A stretch of 64,000 nucleotides of DNA from Aquabacterium sp. (GCF_016234775.1 NZ_JACRAH010000036.1:1-64000), one strand, 5' to 3'. Positions 41,966-51,516 are shown, numbered from the stretch's first letter. Numbers and translations: made by a program. Notes: generated from the letters alone by a model not told the origin.

Positions 41966-42784
41966 TCAGAAGGGGCCGTTCGATACAAAGCTCGACAGGG
42001 CTGCATCCTGGCCATTGAGGAACGGGCTGTAGCGGGTGTCGCCATCGGCGAAGCGCTTGGTCCAGGAGATGTTGCTGTAGCTGGCCGGCTCGCTGGCCTT
42101 GGTGGGGAAGAAGTGATCAGCACCATTGATGACCGGCAGCATCTTGGGTGTGGTGGCCGGGATGGCGTCGTAGAACTTCTGCGAGTGACCGGAGACCGAT
42201 GCCACCACATCAGAAGAACCGCCAATGATGGCCGCTGGCACCTTGTTGGCCTTCATCTTCGTGGTCGAGGTGTGCCACGGTGCGTAGGCCACGGCGGAGA
42301 CAAGGCCCGGCGTCAAGCTTGCCGCTTCCAGCGTGCCGCCGCCACCCATGGACCACCCCGACACGCCCTGGCGCGAGGTGTCCATCTTGCCGGCTACGGG
42401 GCCGGTGGTCAGTGCCGTCGTTGTCTTGAGCGCGGCCAGCAGTTGCGTGGCGCGGCTGGATGGGAAGTCAAACAGGGTGTTGGTGGCAATGGTCACGACC
42501 ACGAAGCCGTGCGTGGCCAGACGCTTGCTGATGGCCGTCATCGAACTTTCAGCCGAGACAAAGCCAGGGCACACGGCCACCACGGCGTACTTGCCGGGCG
42601 TGTTGGGTGAGTAAACGGTGCCCGCGCCGAAGCCATTGCCCTTGATTGTTTGCGAAGACACGGCATAAGGGCCATCGGCCTTCAGCGCATCCAGGGTGGG
42701 GGTGGGGCCGTTCTGAACGGCGTGGGCGGACAGGGCAACCAGGCTCAGGCCGATGGCACCAAGCGTGTGTTTCATGGACATCAT
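41966..42784 (-). CDS. PETase/cutinase-like secreted polyester hydrolase
   Basis: A 272-residue exported alpha/beta-hydrolase; the ATG at 42784 has AGGA 7-9 bases upstream and a signal peptide MKHTLGAIGLSLVALSAHA. The layout matches polyester hydrolases: PGF with the oxyanion residue F75, GWSMGGGG with Ser145, APW with Trp170, Asp192 (GSSDVV), His224 (ADHFF) and FADGDTRYSPF near the end. Spacing is within one or two residues of the Ideonella PETase triad. It combines the PETase-type Trp before the Ser with a cutinase-type Phe after the His. It has one Cys (C72), so both disulfides of Ideonella PETase are absent. It probably cleaves polyesters or lipids outside the cell; plastic activity is untested. 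Confidence 0.87.
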   Translation of the reverse strand: MMSMKHTLGAIGLSLVALSAHAVQNGPTPTLDALKADGPYAVSSQTIKGNGFGAGTVYSPNTPGKYAVVAVCPGFVSAESSMTAISKRLATHGFVVVTIATNTLFDFPSSRATQLLAALKTTTALTTGPVAGKMDTSRQGVSGWSMGGGGTLEAASLTPGLVSAVAYAPWHTSTTKMKANKVPAAIIGGSSDVVASVSGHSQKFYDAIPATTPKMLPVINGADHFFPTKASEPASYSNISWTKRFADGDTRYSPFLNGQDAALSSFVSNGPF

Positions 42785-42992
42785 CTTGTCTTCCTTTCAG
42801 TGATCAATAGAGGTCAGCGGAGGTGTCGCTCATTCCCAGGCGGGCTGAACGAGTGACCGCATTGTTCTGAAGGACAACAGATGATTCTTTACTTTGAGCG
42901 CGGCAGGCTTGTCTCTGCACGCCAAGTGCGGGTATCTCCTGCTGGGGGTATCGATATAGACCGAAAGGGTTGTATGCCTTGCCGATGAGGGC

Positions 42993-44060
42993 TCAGTTGA
43001 CCTCTGTCGGCATGGTGCATTCCGCGTCGGCCGGGTTGATCTTGCAGCGGATGCGCTTGAGCAGCTTGAGGCCTTGCTTGTTGTAGATGCCCTGGTCGAT
43101 CAGTTCAACACGGGTCTGCCTGAGGAACTCGGCGTACTTGGGCGTGTTCTCTGCTGACAGTTCCATCCAGACGGAGGCGGGCAGTTCGGCCTCGGCCTTG
43201 TTGACGCGCGCCAGAACCTCGTCAAAATGGCTCAGCCAGTACTGGCGGGAGGCTTCGGCAAAGCCAGGTGCAAAGCGTGTGCGGTCGATGATGAGCTGGT
43301 AGCTCACGATCATGTAGGGGAAGTGGCTGACTGCACCTTGGGGCCCCATGCCTTTGAGCAACTCCAGTGGCTTGAAGGCGATGGCCGGCGCGGCAGCCAT
43401 ATCGGCCATGCCGTTGTTGAACTTGTTGGCAAAGTTGGTGATGTCGGCGTTGACAGGTTGTGCCCCGGCCTTCTGAATCAAGGCGGCCTGGGCTTTGTCA
43501 TGGTCAAAGGCGAGGATCTTCTTGCCCGCCATGGCCTCGGGGGTGTTCATGCGCCTGTCTCGCACGACGGCATACACCGCACCCACGTCGATGAGCCCGG
43601 CCAGTTCGTACTTGCCCTGCACCACATAGCTGGACGCGCCTGGTGAGTTGAAGATCTGGCTGGCGGTGCGGATCACCTCGTGGCCTGCGGCATGGTCCAC
43701 CTTGCCTTGGCGCAGGATCAGCGCGGCGCCGAAGGAGTCGGTGGCTGCGGTGACCGGGTTGAAAGCGCGGGTGCGAAAGGCAGTGGCCAGCAAGGCGTCA
43801 CACTGGCCGGTTCGGAAGTCATCGGCTGCCACGCGCTCATCCACATACGACTTCAACACCAGGGGGGGGGCTTTGGCCTGCATGGCCAGGGCGTAGTCCT
43901 TGGTGGCGTTGAACATGTCGCCACTGGCGCCTTGCAGGTCAAACACACAGAGCTTGGGCTCTGCGACCGGCGCGGCCCACGCTGCGTGCGCGCACAGGCC
44001 CGCAATCAGGGCAAGGCATGAGGTGGTCCGGCGCAACGATGATGGGGGGATGGCAGTCAT
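42993..44060 (-). CDS. DUF6091-type periplasmic solute-binding protein
   Basis: A 355-residue exported protein with signal peptide (LALIAGLCAHAAWAA). The fold signature is that of TRAP-like solute-binding proteins: LCVFDLQGASGDMF, DFRTGQCDALLATAFRTRAFN, MAGKKILAFDHDKAQ. I recall such proteins as DUF6091, putative solute binding. No transporter membrane genes are adjacent, so the ligand and partner are unknown. A nine-C run encodes APPL at residues ~63-66, a slip-prone tract. Confidence 0.72.
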   Translation of the reverse strand: MTAIPPSSLRRTTSCLALIAGLCAHAAWAAPVAEPKLCVFDLQGASGDMFNATKDYALAMQAKAPPLVLKSYVDERVAADDFRTGQCDALLATAFRTRAFNPVTAATDSFGAALILRQGKVDHAAGHEVIRTASQIFNSPGASSYVVQGKYELAGLIDVGAVYAVVRDRRMNTPEAMAGKKILAFDHDKAQAALIQKAGAQPVNADITNFANKFNNGMADMAAAPAIAFKPLELLKGMGPQGAVSHFPYMIVSYQLIIDRTRFAPGFAEASRQYWLSHFDEVLARVNKAEAELPASVWMELSAENTPKYAEFLRQTRVELIDQGIYNKQGLKLLKRIRCKINPADAECTMPTEVN

Positions 44061-44105
44061 GCTGCCACCCTAATGGAAGCGCAGAGGCACGTCGAGAGGA
44101 AAGCG

Positions 44106-44137
44106 ACAAAAAGGGCCTTCGCGTCGCGAAAGCCCTT
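44106..44137 (-). terminator. terminator after the cohesin gene
   Basis: Minus-strand hairpin AAGGGCTTTCGCG / CGCGAAGGCCCTT with a short loop and TTTTT. A second perfect 10-bp repeat (ATGCGGCGCC / GGCGCCGCAT, 44140-44173) lies between it and the gene stop. Confidence 0.8.
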
Positions 44138-44195
44138 CCATGCGGCGCCAGATGTCGCCTTCCGGCGCCGCATGCCGCCTGGCCTCAATGCGCCA

Positions 44196-44747
44196 TCAGC
44201 TGTGACGACGGCGCGTGACCAGTGCCATGCCGCCCAGTCCTGCCATCAACAAGGCCAGGCTCGATGGTTCAGGAACGGCGGTGACCGTGGCACTGCCGCT
44301 CACGTAGCTGATCGCCACCGGGTCCCCGAACTCGTTGCCGAAGGGGAAGGAGGGTGACTCGCTCAGCGTGATGGCCGAGGTGCCCGCGCCAATGGCCTTG
44401 AACGTCAAGCTCGCGGTCAGGAAATCACCTTTGATCGGCGCCACGAAGGTGTTGAAGTAGATGTCGCTGACGGTGCCTGATGCGGGGTCGAGCAGGCCGG
44501 TTGACTTGGCAAACTCCCACGATGCCGGGATGGTGATGGCATCGAGTTGCAGGATGCTGGGGTCGAACGCCAGGTTGTAGCCCCCGCCGAAGATCTTGTC
44601 GGGGAAGCCGGCGGCCTGGATGTCCACAGAGAAGCTGTCACCCAGGTTGACATCGGTGTGGATGGGGTTGACGGACACCGTCTGAGCTTGAGTGGCAAAG
44701 GCAGCGAGCAGGGCGATGGACGCCATCAGGGTGTGATGCATTTTCAT
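44196..44747 (-). CDS. cohesin-like PEP-CTERM protein (anchored scaffold candidate)
   Basis: A 183-residue exported protein with AGGAG before the ATG and a signal peptide (LMASIALLAAFATQAQ). Residues ~22-150 form a cohesin-like beta-sandwich: VNLGDSFSVDIQAAG, GGYNLAFDPSILQLDAI, GDFLTASLTFKAIGAGTSAITLSE. The C-terminus VPEPSSLALLMAGLGGMALVTRRRHS is a PEP-CTERM signal for exosortase processing. It lies 30 bases after the dockerin-bearing protease gene and is followed by a terminator, so the two form an operon. Cohesin domains bind dockerins, so it probably holds the protease at the cell surface or in the matrix. A generic carbohydrate-binding or adhesin role is the alternative. Confidence 0.8.
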   Translation of the reverse strand: MKMHHTLMASIALLAAFATQAQTVSVNPIHTDVNLGDSFSVDIQAAGFPDKIFGGGYNLAFDPSILQLDAITIPASWEFAKSTGLLDPASGTVSDIYFNTFVAPIKGDFLTASLTFKAIGAGTSAITLSESPSFPFGNEFGDPVAISYVSGSATVTAVPEPSSLALLMAGLGGMALVTRRRHS

Positions 44748-44777
44748 GATGTTGAACTCCTGTTGAGGATGAGGGGT

Positions 44778-47447
44778 TTACTTGCGGGTGATGGTGTCGA
44801 GATGGAGGGCCGAGGGGCCAGGGGGCTTGCCGAACAACTTGGCGAACAGGCTGATGTCCAGCGAGTTGACGATGCCGTCACCGTTGAGATCGCCAGGGAC
44901 GCTGCGCTTGCTGAACTGGTTGCGCATCGCGGACAGATCGAGCGAGTTGACGAAGCCATCGTTGTTCAGGTCGGCGTCGCAGGCATTGCCATAGCCATCA
45001 CCATCGGTGTCGAGCTGCGTCTTGTTGGGCACGTACATGCAGTTGTCGCGGCTGTCAGGGGTGCCATCACCGTCGCCGTCTGTCTCTGTGGATGCCGCCT
45101 GTGTGGTCGCACCATCTGGTGAGCCCACACGGATCCACACGTTGTTGCCCTTGAAGTCACCCAGATCGATCGAGCCGTCGCCGTTGTCGTCGATCAAGCC
45201 ACGTCCCACGGTGCCGCCGGTGATCGGGTCAATGGCGATGGCCGTGATCCATTCAGGCTTGGGCATATTGGGCGGGCAGGTCAGGCAACCAGGCTGGAAG
45301 GGCACCTTGATCTTCACCAGGTTCGACTCCAGTGCGATCAGGGGGAGGCTGAACTTCCACGGGGGCGAGACGCGCAGCTTGACGGTGGGGTCACCCAGCA
45401 GGTTGTAGATGTTGAGTTCCTGTCGCAGGTTGACGATGCCGGGTCGGACCTGGTTGGCGTTCAGTGGGTGCTGGTTGGTTTGCGAACCGTTGGCCACGTC
45501 ATGCACATAGGTCTTGGCGTAGTTCAGCAGGTCACCCAGGCGTTGCACGGGGCTGTTGGTGCCGAAGCTGTTGATCAGGCCTGGGAACACACCATCAAAC
45601 AAACCCAGGGTGAGCTGGTTGTTGTCAGTGGTGCTGCTCTGGCGTGTGTCGCCAATGACGGCCAGGGCGCCGTCGGCCTTGCGCAGGAAGCTCTCGGCCC
45701 AGTAGGTGCTGCTGGCCGATATGCCGTAACCCGTGCTCCAGATGTTGGCAGGCAGGTCCACCGTTTCGTTGTCGAACACACCGCTGGCGCAGTTGATGCT
45801 GAAGACAACCGGGAACTGGTTGTTGGTGACCGACACGAGCGACAGGTCACCGGTCAGGAAGGACGGATCCCCCCAGCCATCCCACCAGCCGTGGTCGCGG
45901 TGGTAGACCAGCGCCGAGCCTTTGTTGATGGCCGCTGCCATGCCGGCCTTGGAGCCGTTCCAGGCAAAGGCAGGCTTCTTCAGCTCATTGGGTATGGCAT
46001 CACCGTTGTTGTAGAACAGCGGGTTGGCATCGGCGTCTGCCGTGTAGAAGCGGTTCACCTCGTATCCCTTGCCAATGGCGTGGTCACGCACGATCTCCGA
46101 AGTCTCCACGAACCAGCGGCGGTCTCGCGTCAGGCTGGTGCCGGTGCTGTCACGTACCTGGTAGAAAGAGCCGAAGGTCAGCCGGCTGTAGAAGTCCTGG
46201 CCAAACAGCGAGTTGAGCGGTGGCGCGTTCTCGAATGCGATCACCTTGGAGACGATGGTGTTGGCTTGTGCCAGCGTGTCCACCGGGAAGCGGCCGATGC
46301 CGAAGGGCGGGATCGTGGTGGGGCCATCACCAGCCTGGAACTGGCCGTACCACATGTCACCAGCGTTGCGCGCCATGTCCCAGATGTTCTTGTTGGCGTC
46401 GTAGTGTGTGGGCACGTATTCCGCGTCGCCCATGAACAGCACCCACTTCGGGCGCACCAGGTGCGAGGTGTAGTAGTTGCTGATCCAGTTGCGGATCTGG
46501 CTCTCGGTGGCGCTGGCGCCTGCCCCCGTGATCTCGGCCGTGGTCACCACGCGGGTCGAGATGCCCAAGGCTTCCTTGTGCGCCTTGAGTGCATCTGCGG
46601 CAGCCTTGAAGTTGGGGTGGGTGACGATCAGGTAGCGCGCACCCAGGAAGGCCGGGTTGATCGTGATGGGGGGCGCACAGGTCAGCTCGGCCACCAGGCC
46701 TTTGTTGAGCGCGAATTGCACGGCAGGCAGCGCCAGCCTTTCGATGCGTTGATCGATGCCATCAAAGCCGGCGCTTTGCGTGGTGCCGGTGACGCCCTTG
46801 AGCTTGAGCCGGTCATAGCGGAAGCAGGAGCCCGGGTGCTTGATGGTGATCAGGTAACTGGGGTAGTAGGTGATCAGCTGCTGGGCCGGGTCATAGCCAT
46901 AGGGACTGAGCTGATAGCCCTGCACATTGGCATCGCCGTGGAAGACGCTGCGTTCGCCTTGCTTTTGCCCAGGTGTTTTGTAGCCCTTGGCCCATATGTC
47001 TGCGTTGAACTGAAACTTGGTGTCGTTGTCGGCACCCGTTCGTGATGACATGGGGGGCTGGATGGGGTAGAGACGGGCTGGCAGGCGCTGGATGCCGCCT
47101 TCGGGCACGATCTCGACCGTGCCGCCTTTGCCATCCACCGGCAGGGCCAGCGAGAAGCCGGCCACGGGCACTTCGGGCAGACCGACATCATTGCTGTCGC
47201 TGCTCACGGCACCGGTGCTGCCCTTTTGCGCAAAGCGCTGGAACAAGCCGCTGGTGGTCTCCACATTGGCCAGCAGGGGGGTGGGTACGGTCACGCGCAG
47301 CACGGTCTGGTCTGCGCTCATCGATACGGTGTCAACGCGCACACCGGGCGCAGTCTGCGCCAGCGAGGTCTGGCTCAGCGCCAACTGTGCCAGCAGCGCT
47401 AAGCCGCCTTGCGCACAGGCCCGAAGCCTGGGATTCATCAAGTTCAT
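44778..47447 (-). CDS. C25 (gingipain-like) cysteine protease with TSP3 linker and C-terminal dockerin
   Basis: About 889 residues from the ATG at 47447, which has a perfect GGAGG six bases upstream. Layout: signal peptide; N-terminal beta region; C25 caspase-like domain (YLIVTHPNFKAAADALKAHKEALGISTRVV to INCASGVFDNE) with candidate catalytic His in YHRDHG and Cys in FSINCASG; Ig-like region; a thrombospondin type-3 calcium stretch (DSRDNCMYVPNKTQLDTDGDGYGNACD); and a dockerin with two calcium loops, DLNNDGFVNSLD and DLNGDGIVNSLD. Both loops carry Ser-Leu at the recognition positions. It would be secreted, activated and docked onto the cohesin protein encoded next. Substrate is unknown. Confidence 0.88.
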   Translation of the reverse strand: MNLMNPRLRACAQGGLALLAQLALSQTSLAQTAPGVRVDTVSMSADQTVLRVTVPTPLLANVETTSGLFQRFAQKGSTGAVSSDSNDVGLPEVPVAGFSLALPVDGKGGTVEIVPEGGIQRLPARLYPIQPPMSSRTGADNDTKFQFNADIWAKGYKTPGQKQGERSVFHGDANVQGYQLSPYGYDPAQQLITYYPSYLITIKHPGSCFRYDRLKLKGVTGTTQSAGFDGIDQRIERLALPAVQFALNKGLVAELTCAPPITINPAFLGARYLIVTHPNFKAAADALKAHKEALGISTRVVTTAEITGAGASATESQIRNWISNYYTSHLVRPKWVLFMGDAEYVPTHYDANKNIWDMARNAGDMWYGQFQAGDGPTTIPPFGIGRFPVDTLAQANTIVSKVIAFENAPPLNSLFGQDFYSRLTFGSFYQVRDSTGTSLTRDRRWFVETSEIVRDHAIGKGYEVNRFYTADADANPLFYNNGDAIPNELKKPAFAWNGSKAGMAAAINKGSALVYHRDHGWWDGWGDPSFLTGDLSLVSVTNNQFPVVFSINCASGVFDNETVDLPANIWSTGYGISASSTYWAESFLRKADGALAVIGDTRQSSTTDNNQLTLGLFDGVFPGLINSFGTNSPVQRLGDLLNYAKTYVHDVANGSQTNQHPLNANQVRPGIVNLRQELNIYNLLGDPTVKLRVSPPWKFSLPLIALESNLVKIKVPFQPGCLTCPPNMPKPEWITAIAIDPITGGTVGRGLIDDNGDGSIDLGDFKGNNVWIRVGSPDGATTQAASTETDGDGDGTPDSRDNCMYVPNKTQLDTDGDGYGNACDADLNNDGFVNSLDLSAMRNQFSKRSVPGDLNGDGIVNSLDISLFAKLFGKPPGPSALHLDTITRK

Positions 47448-47557
47448 GGTCGCCTCCAAAAGCGGTCTCACAACAACACCGAACCCGGACTGGCTCGGTA
47501 TGGGAGCGAAGACTAGGCAGTGGGGGTGGGCTCCACAAGACCATGCAGCGCGTGCTT

Positions 47558-47638
47558 CCCTAAGGGTGGGGGCCTGAAGCCTTCTGCAGACCTAGAACAG
47601 GGGCCCTAACTCAAGGGCGGGCACCCCCACCCTTAGGG
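47558..47638. repeat. long inverted repeat upstream of the protease-cohesin operon
   Basis: CCCTAAGGGTGGGGG (47558-47572) and its exact complement CCCCCACCCTTAGGG (47624-47638), 51 bases apart, in the gap between the minus-strand protease gene and plus-strand pyrC. Each arm contains the near-palindrome CCCTAAGGG. It could be a double operator or a cruciform; the rest of the 269-base gap shows nothing further. Confidence 0.75.
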
Positions 47639-47716
47639 AAAAAGCCAAAGGTCATGTCGGAAATGAGAAAATTCCTGTTTTCGCCCTTTTAGGGCTTCTC
47701 TCACCGCACGATCGCC

Positions 47717-48760
47717 ATGACCGCCACCACATCCCCAACCCTGGTTCTGACCCGCCCTGATGACTGGCACTTGCACGTGCGTGATGGCGCAGCCATGGCG
47801 GCGGTGGTGCCCGCTACAGCGCGGCAATTTGCGCGGGCCATCGTCATGCCCAATCTGCGCCCGCCGGTGATCACGGCCGAGCAGGCCCAGGGCTACCGCG
47901 AGCGCATCCTGGCGGCCGTGCCTGCCGGCCTGAAGTTCGAGCCCTTGATGGTGCTCTACCTCACTGACAACACGCCCGCAGAAGAGGCCGCCAAGGCCAA
48001 GGCCATGGGGGCGGTGGCCTTCAAGCTCTACCCCGCCGGGGCCACCACCAACAGCGATGCTGGGGTGACCGATCTGCGCAAGACCTACAAGGTGCTGGAG
48101 GCCATGCAGCGCGAAGGCCTGGTGCTGTGCGTGCACGGCGAAGTGACCGACGGCGATGTGGACGTGTTCGATCGCGAGAAGGCCTTCATTGACGACAAGC
48201 TGATCCCGCTGCGCAAGGACTTTCCTGAGTTGAAGGTGGTGTTCGAGCACATCACGACCAAGGAAGCCGCACAGTATGTGAACGAGGCCGACCGCTTCGT
48301 GGGCGCCACCATCACGCCACAACACCTGCTGTACAACCGCAATGCCATCTTCATGGGGGGCGTGCGCCCGCACTACTACTGCTTGCCCATCCTCAAGCGC
48401 GAAGAGCACCGCGTGGCTCTGGTGCAAGCCGCCACCAGCGGCAGCCCCAAGTTCTTCCTGGGTACCGACAGCGCGCCGCATGCCTCGCACTTGAAGGAGC
48501 ACGCATCAGGCTGTGCCGGCTGCTACACCGCACCGTGCGCCATCGAGTTGTATGCCGAAGCCTTCGAGGCAGCCGGCGCCCTCGACAAGCTCGAAGCTTT
48601 TGCCAGCTTCTACGGTGCCGATTACTACGGCCTGCCTCGCAACACCGACAAGATCACCTTGAAGCGCGAAGACTGGACTGTGCCCGAGGTGCTGCCTTTC
48701 GGCGAGGCCGAGATCAAGCCACTGCGTGGTGGCGAGACGCTGCACTGGCGCCTGGTCTGA
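47717..48760 (+). CDS. pyrC: dihydroorotase (class II)
   Basis: A 347-residue metal-dependent amidohydrolase, the PyrC size. Zinc ligands are in DDWHLHVRD; the carbamylated Lys is in [13 protein letters not shown]; later ligands are in VCVHGEV-type (LCVHGE) and VFEHIT, and the active-site Asp in LGTDSAPH. It cyclises carbamoyl aspartate in pyrimidine synthesis. Confidence 0.96.
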   Translation: MTATTSPTLVLTRPDDWHLHVRDGAAMAAVVPATARQFARAIVMPNLRPPVITAEQAQGYRERILAAVPAGLKFEPLMVLYLTDNTPAEEAAKAKAMGAVAFKLYPAGATTNSDAGVTDLRKTYKVLEAMQREGLVLCVHGEVTDGDVDVFDREKAFIDDKLIPLRKDFPELKVVFEHITTKEAAQYVNEADRFVGATITPQHLLYNRNAIFMGGVRPHYYCLPILKREEHRVALVQAATSGSPKFFLGTDSAPHASHLKEHASGCAGCYTAPCAIELYAEAFEAAGALDKLEAFASFYGADYYGLPRNTDKITLKREDWTVPEVLPFGEAEIKPLRGGETLHWRLV

Positions 48761-48762
48761 TC

Positions 48763-49533
48763 TCAGGCGTCGCTGGCGCGCCGGCCCTTTCGCGTACTGG
48801 GTGTGGCGCGTTTGCGTGAGGTCGATGACGCGGGTGTGGCTTGTGTGGCCACATGCTGCTCGCCCTTCTGCTTGTAGACCCCGTCCAGGCTGCGGAAGAT
48901 CAGCATGTTGTGCGCCAGGATGTCGTCAAGCGAATACTTGAAGCCCGACTGCGTCCAGTTCTTGGCGATGTAGATGGTGGCCCCGGCCAGGCCTGAGACG
49001 ATCACGTCCAGATCGATACCGTACTTGCCCATGTCGGGGTAGAGCATGCTCACGAAGGTGCGCAACATGCCCTTGAACTCGTTGATGGCAGCTTCGGCGC
49101 CGCGCATCCCGCTTTCACTCACGCTCACCGCATCGACCAGCATGATGCGGGCGCGGCGAGGGTCTTCATGCAAAAACGCGTACCAGGCTCGCAAGGAGCC
49201 TTCGCCCATGGCCAGTGGGTCAGGCTGCACCAGGCCCCGGGCCATGATGGCCGCCATCACCTTTTGCTGAACCTGGCCACGCAGTTCGGCATAAACAGCG
49301 TCGAACAACTCGCCCAGCGTTTTGAACGACTCGTAGAAGTAACGTTCAGTCAGCGCCGCCTGTGTGCAGATATCTCGCACGGTTGACAGGTGGTAGCCAC
49401 GCCTGCCGAAGACCTCCAGGCCCGCCTCAATCAGCTTGCGCTGTCGCTCCCGACGGCGCTCGGCGGCATCGACACCGCCATAGCGGCGTGTGACGGTGGC
49501 GGCTCTCTTTTTCTTGGCTGGTCGATCAGACAT
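48763..49533 (-). CDS. TetR/AcrR-family transcriptional regulator
   Basis: A 256-residue regulator with an N-terminal helix-turn-helix (RQRKLIEAGLEVFGRRGYHLSTVRDICTQAALTERYFYESF) preceded by a basic tail, and basic, low-complexity ends. The ligand domain is typical in length. It ends 3 bases after pyrC on the opposite strand; the target is unknown. Confidence 0.9.
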   Translation of the reverse strand: MSDRPAKKKRAATVTRRYGGVDAAERRRERQRKLIEAGLEVFGRRGYHLSTVRDICTQAALTERYFYESFKTLGELFDAVYAELRGQVQQKVMAAIMARGLVQPDPLAMGEGSLRAWYAFLHEDPRRARIMLVDAVSVSESGMRGAEAAINEFKGMLRTFVSMLYPDMGKYGIDLDVIVSGLAGATIYIAKNWTQSGFKYSLDDILAHNMLIFRSLDGVYKQKGEQHVATQATPASSTSRKRATPSTRKGRRASDA

Positions 49534-49658
49534 GGGTTCAGCGAATCAGGCGCAGGGCATGGTCTGATTCTGCCGGAGCCTTGAATGCTTGACGGTGGAT
49601 GTGCTGCCCCATGTCGTGGATGGACGGGCGAAACCCTGACGCGGGCTGGCCCTTGGGG

Positions 49659-50501
49659 CTAGTGATGCTCTGTGTCTGGCTGCTTTGGCCTGCTGCTGGT
49701 TGTTGGCGACACGGACGCCTGCTGTTGTTCTCGCTTGGCCGATTCGATGCTGAGTCGCAACTCGGCGATTTCATGCCGCACTTCCTTGAGTTGCATGTGC
49801 ATGTCATGCAGGATTTCGCTTTCGACCTTGCGCTCTTGCGATCCCACGAACATGGCTGCGATGCTGGCCGTGACCAGGGACAGCAGACCATAGCCGAGCA
49901 GCACCACAAACACCGAGAAAATGCGTGAAGCGGTGTTACTGGGCACGATGTCCCCGTAACCCACTGTGGCGGCCGTCGAGAAGGCCAGCCACAGCCCGTC
50001 GTGCAAGGAGTTGACTTCCGGATCCAGCCAGTAAAAACCGATGCCGCACAGTGCCAGCACGGTCGCACCCATGGCCAGCAACCTGGCCAGGCCGGTTTCC
50101 GTGAACAGCGGCTTGCTGATCTTGAGCAGGCGATAGAGCATCAGCACCGCGATGATCAGTCGCCAGATCAGGGAGGGTTCGGATTCGTTGCTTTGGGGTA
50201 GCACCGCGTTGAGGAGCAAGGCCGCTCCCAGGAACCAGTCCAGCTTGAGCTCCAGCGGGTGGTGGCCCCAGGGGCGGGTCTTGCCTGTGTGCGCGGATCG
50301 CGTTCGCCCCTCCACCAGCCGTTGTACCCGCCACGCCGAAATCAGCACCACCGCCCCGCTCACCACGTACATCCACGTCGCCCAGGTGGCCGGCGTCGGC
50401 ATCATCGAGTCGTAGAAGGCCGGCACGCTGGCGATCAAGGCGATCAGCATGGGCCAGGGGGAGGTGGCGGCGTCTAGAAAGTGTCGGCTTCGGTTGGGCA
50501 T
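49659..50501 (-). CDS. two-helix potassium channel family protein
   Basis: A 280-residue membrane protein with a voltage-sensor-like N-terminal set of helices, a pore loop with the selectivity filter TAATVGYGDIVP, a following helix (IFSVFVVLLGYGLLSLVTASIAAMFVG) and a C-terminal coiled coil (LHDMHMQLKEVRHEIAELRLSIESAKREQQ) that could assemble the tetramer. It probably conducts K+ across the inner membrane. Confidence 0.9.
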   Translation of the reverse strand: MPNRSRHFLDAATSPWPMLIALIASVPAFYDSMMPTPATWATWMYVVSGAVVLISAWRVQRLVEGRTRSAHTGKTRPWGHHPLELKLDWFLGAALLLNAVLPQSNESEPSLIWRLIIAVLMLYRLLKISKPLFTETGLARLLAMGATVLALCGIGFYWLDPEVNSLHDGLWLAFSTAATVGYGDIVPSNTASRIFSVFVVLLGYGLLSLVTASIAAMFVGSQERKVESEILHDMHMQLKEVRHEIAELRLSIESAKREQQQASVSPTTSSRPKQPDTEHH

Positions 50502-50530
50502 GGGCGAGGAAGGCGGGGCAAAGAGGCAGG

Positions 50531-51448
50531 TCAGGCCGGCAGGAAACCTTCCACCGACAGGTAGCGCTCGCCTGTGTCGTAGCAGAAACCCAGCACGCGG
50601 GCGCCATATGGCAAGTCTGGCAGCTTCTGGGCGATGGCGGCCAGGGTGGCGCCTGAGGAAATCCCTACCAGCATGCCTTCTTCTCGCGCGGCACGACGAC
50701 CGAATTCGCGGGCGTCCTCCGCATCCACCTGGATCACGCCGTCCAGCAACTCGGTTTTCAGGTTGACGGGAATGAAGCCGGCGCCGATGCCCTGGATGGG
50801 GTGGGGAGCGGGTTGACCGCCGGAGATCACGGGGGAGGCCTTGGGCTCGACCGCGAACACCTTCAGATTGGGCCAGGCCGCCTTGAGGACCTTGGCGCAG
50901 CCGCTGAGGTGGCCGCCTGTGCCCACACCGGTGATCAGCGCATCCAGGCCTTCGGGGAAATCGGCCAGGATCTCCTGGGCCGTGGTCTGCTCGTGAATGG
51001 TGATGTTGGCAGGATTTTCGAACTGCTGGGGGATCCAGGCCAGCGGGGTTTCGGCGGCCAGTTCCTGGGCACGGGCGATGGCGCCCTTCATGCCCTTTTC
51101 TCGGGGTGTCAGGTCGAAAGTGGCGCCATAGGCCAGCATCAGCCGGCGGCGTTCGATGGACATGCTGTCGGGCATGACCAGAATCAGGCGGTAGCCCTTG
51201 ACGGCGGCCACCATGGCCAGCCCTACGCCGGTGTTGCCCGATGTCGGCTCGATGATGGTGCCGCCGGGTTTGAGGGCGCCGCTGCGTTCAGCCTCTTCGA
51301 CCATGGCCAGCGCAATGCGGTCCTTGATGGAGCCGCCCGGGTTGGCCCGCTCGGCCTTGATCCAGACCTCCGGGCCGGTGCCGAACAGCCGGTTCATGCG
51401 CACGTGCGGGGTCTTGCCGATGGTTTCGAGGATGGAGAGGGCTTTCAT
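50531..51448 (-). CDS. cysK: cysteine synthase A
   Basis: A 305-residue PLP enzyme from the ATG at 51448 (AGGAG upstream). The PLP Lys is in [11 protein letters not shown], the substrate loop is [12 protein letters not shown], the phosphate-binding loop is [10 protein letters not shown] and the C-terminal Ser is in [10 protein letters not shown]. It makes cysteine from O-acetylserine and sulfide. Confidence 0.93.
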   Translation of the reverse strand: MKALSILETIGKTPHVRMNRLFGTGPEVWIKAERANPGGSIKDRIALAMVEEAERSGALKPGGTIIEPTSGNTGVGLAMVAAVKGYRLILVMPDSMSIERRRLMLAYGATFDLTPREKGMKGAIARAQELAAETPLAWIPQQFENPANITIHEQTTAQEILADFPEGLDALITGVGTGGHLSGCAKVLKAAWPNLKVFAVEPKASPVISGGQPAPHPIQGIGAGFIPVNLKTELLDGVIQVDAEDAREFGRRAAREEGMLVGISSGATLAAIAQKLPDLPYGARVLGFCYDTGERYLSVEGFLPA

Positions 51449-51516
51449 CTTGGGCTCCTTGACATGAGCAAAGCAAATGGACACATACCGAACAGGATAA
51501 GCCCAGCCCGGGCAGA

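Noticed and set aside
42993-44060. Complete TRAP transporter
   Set aside because: Only a binding-protein-like gene is present; no membrane subunits are adjacent.
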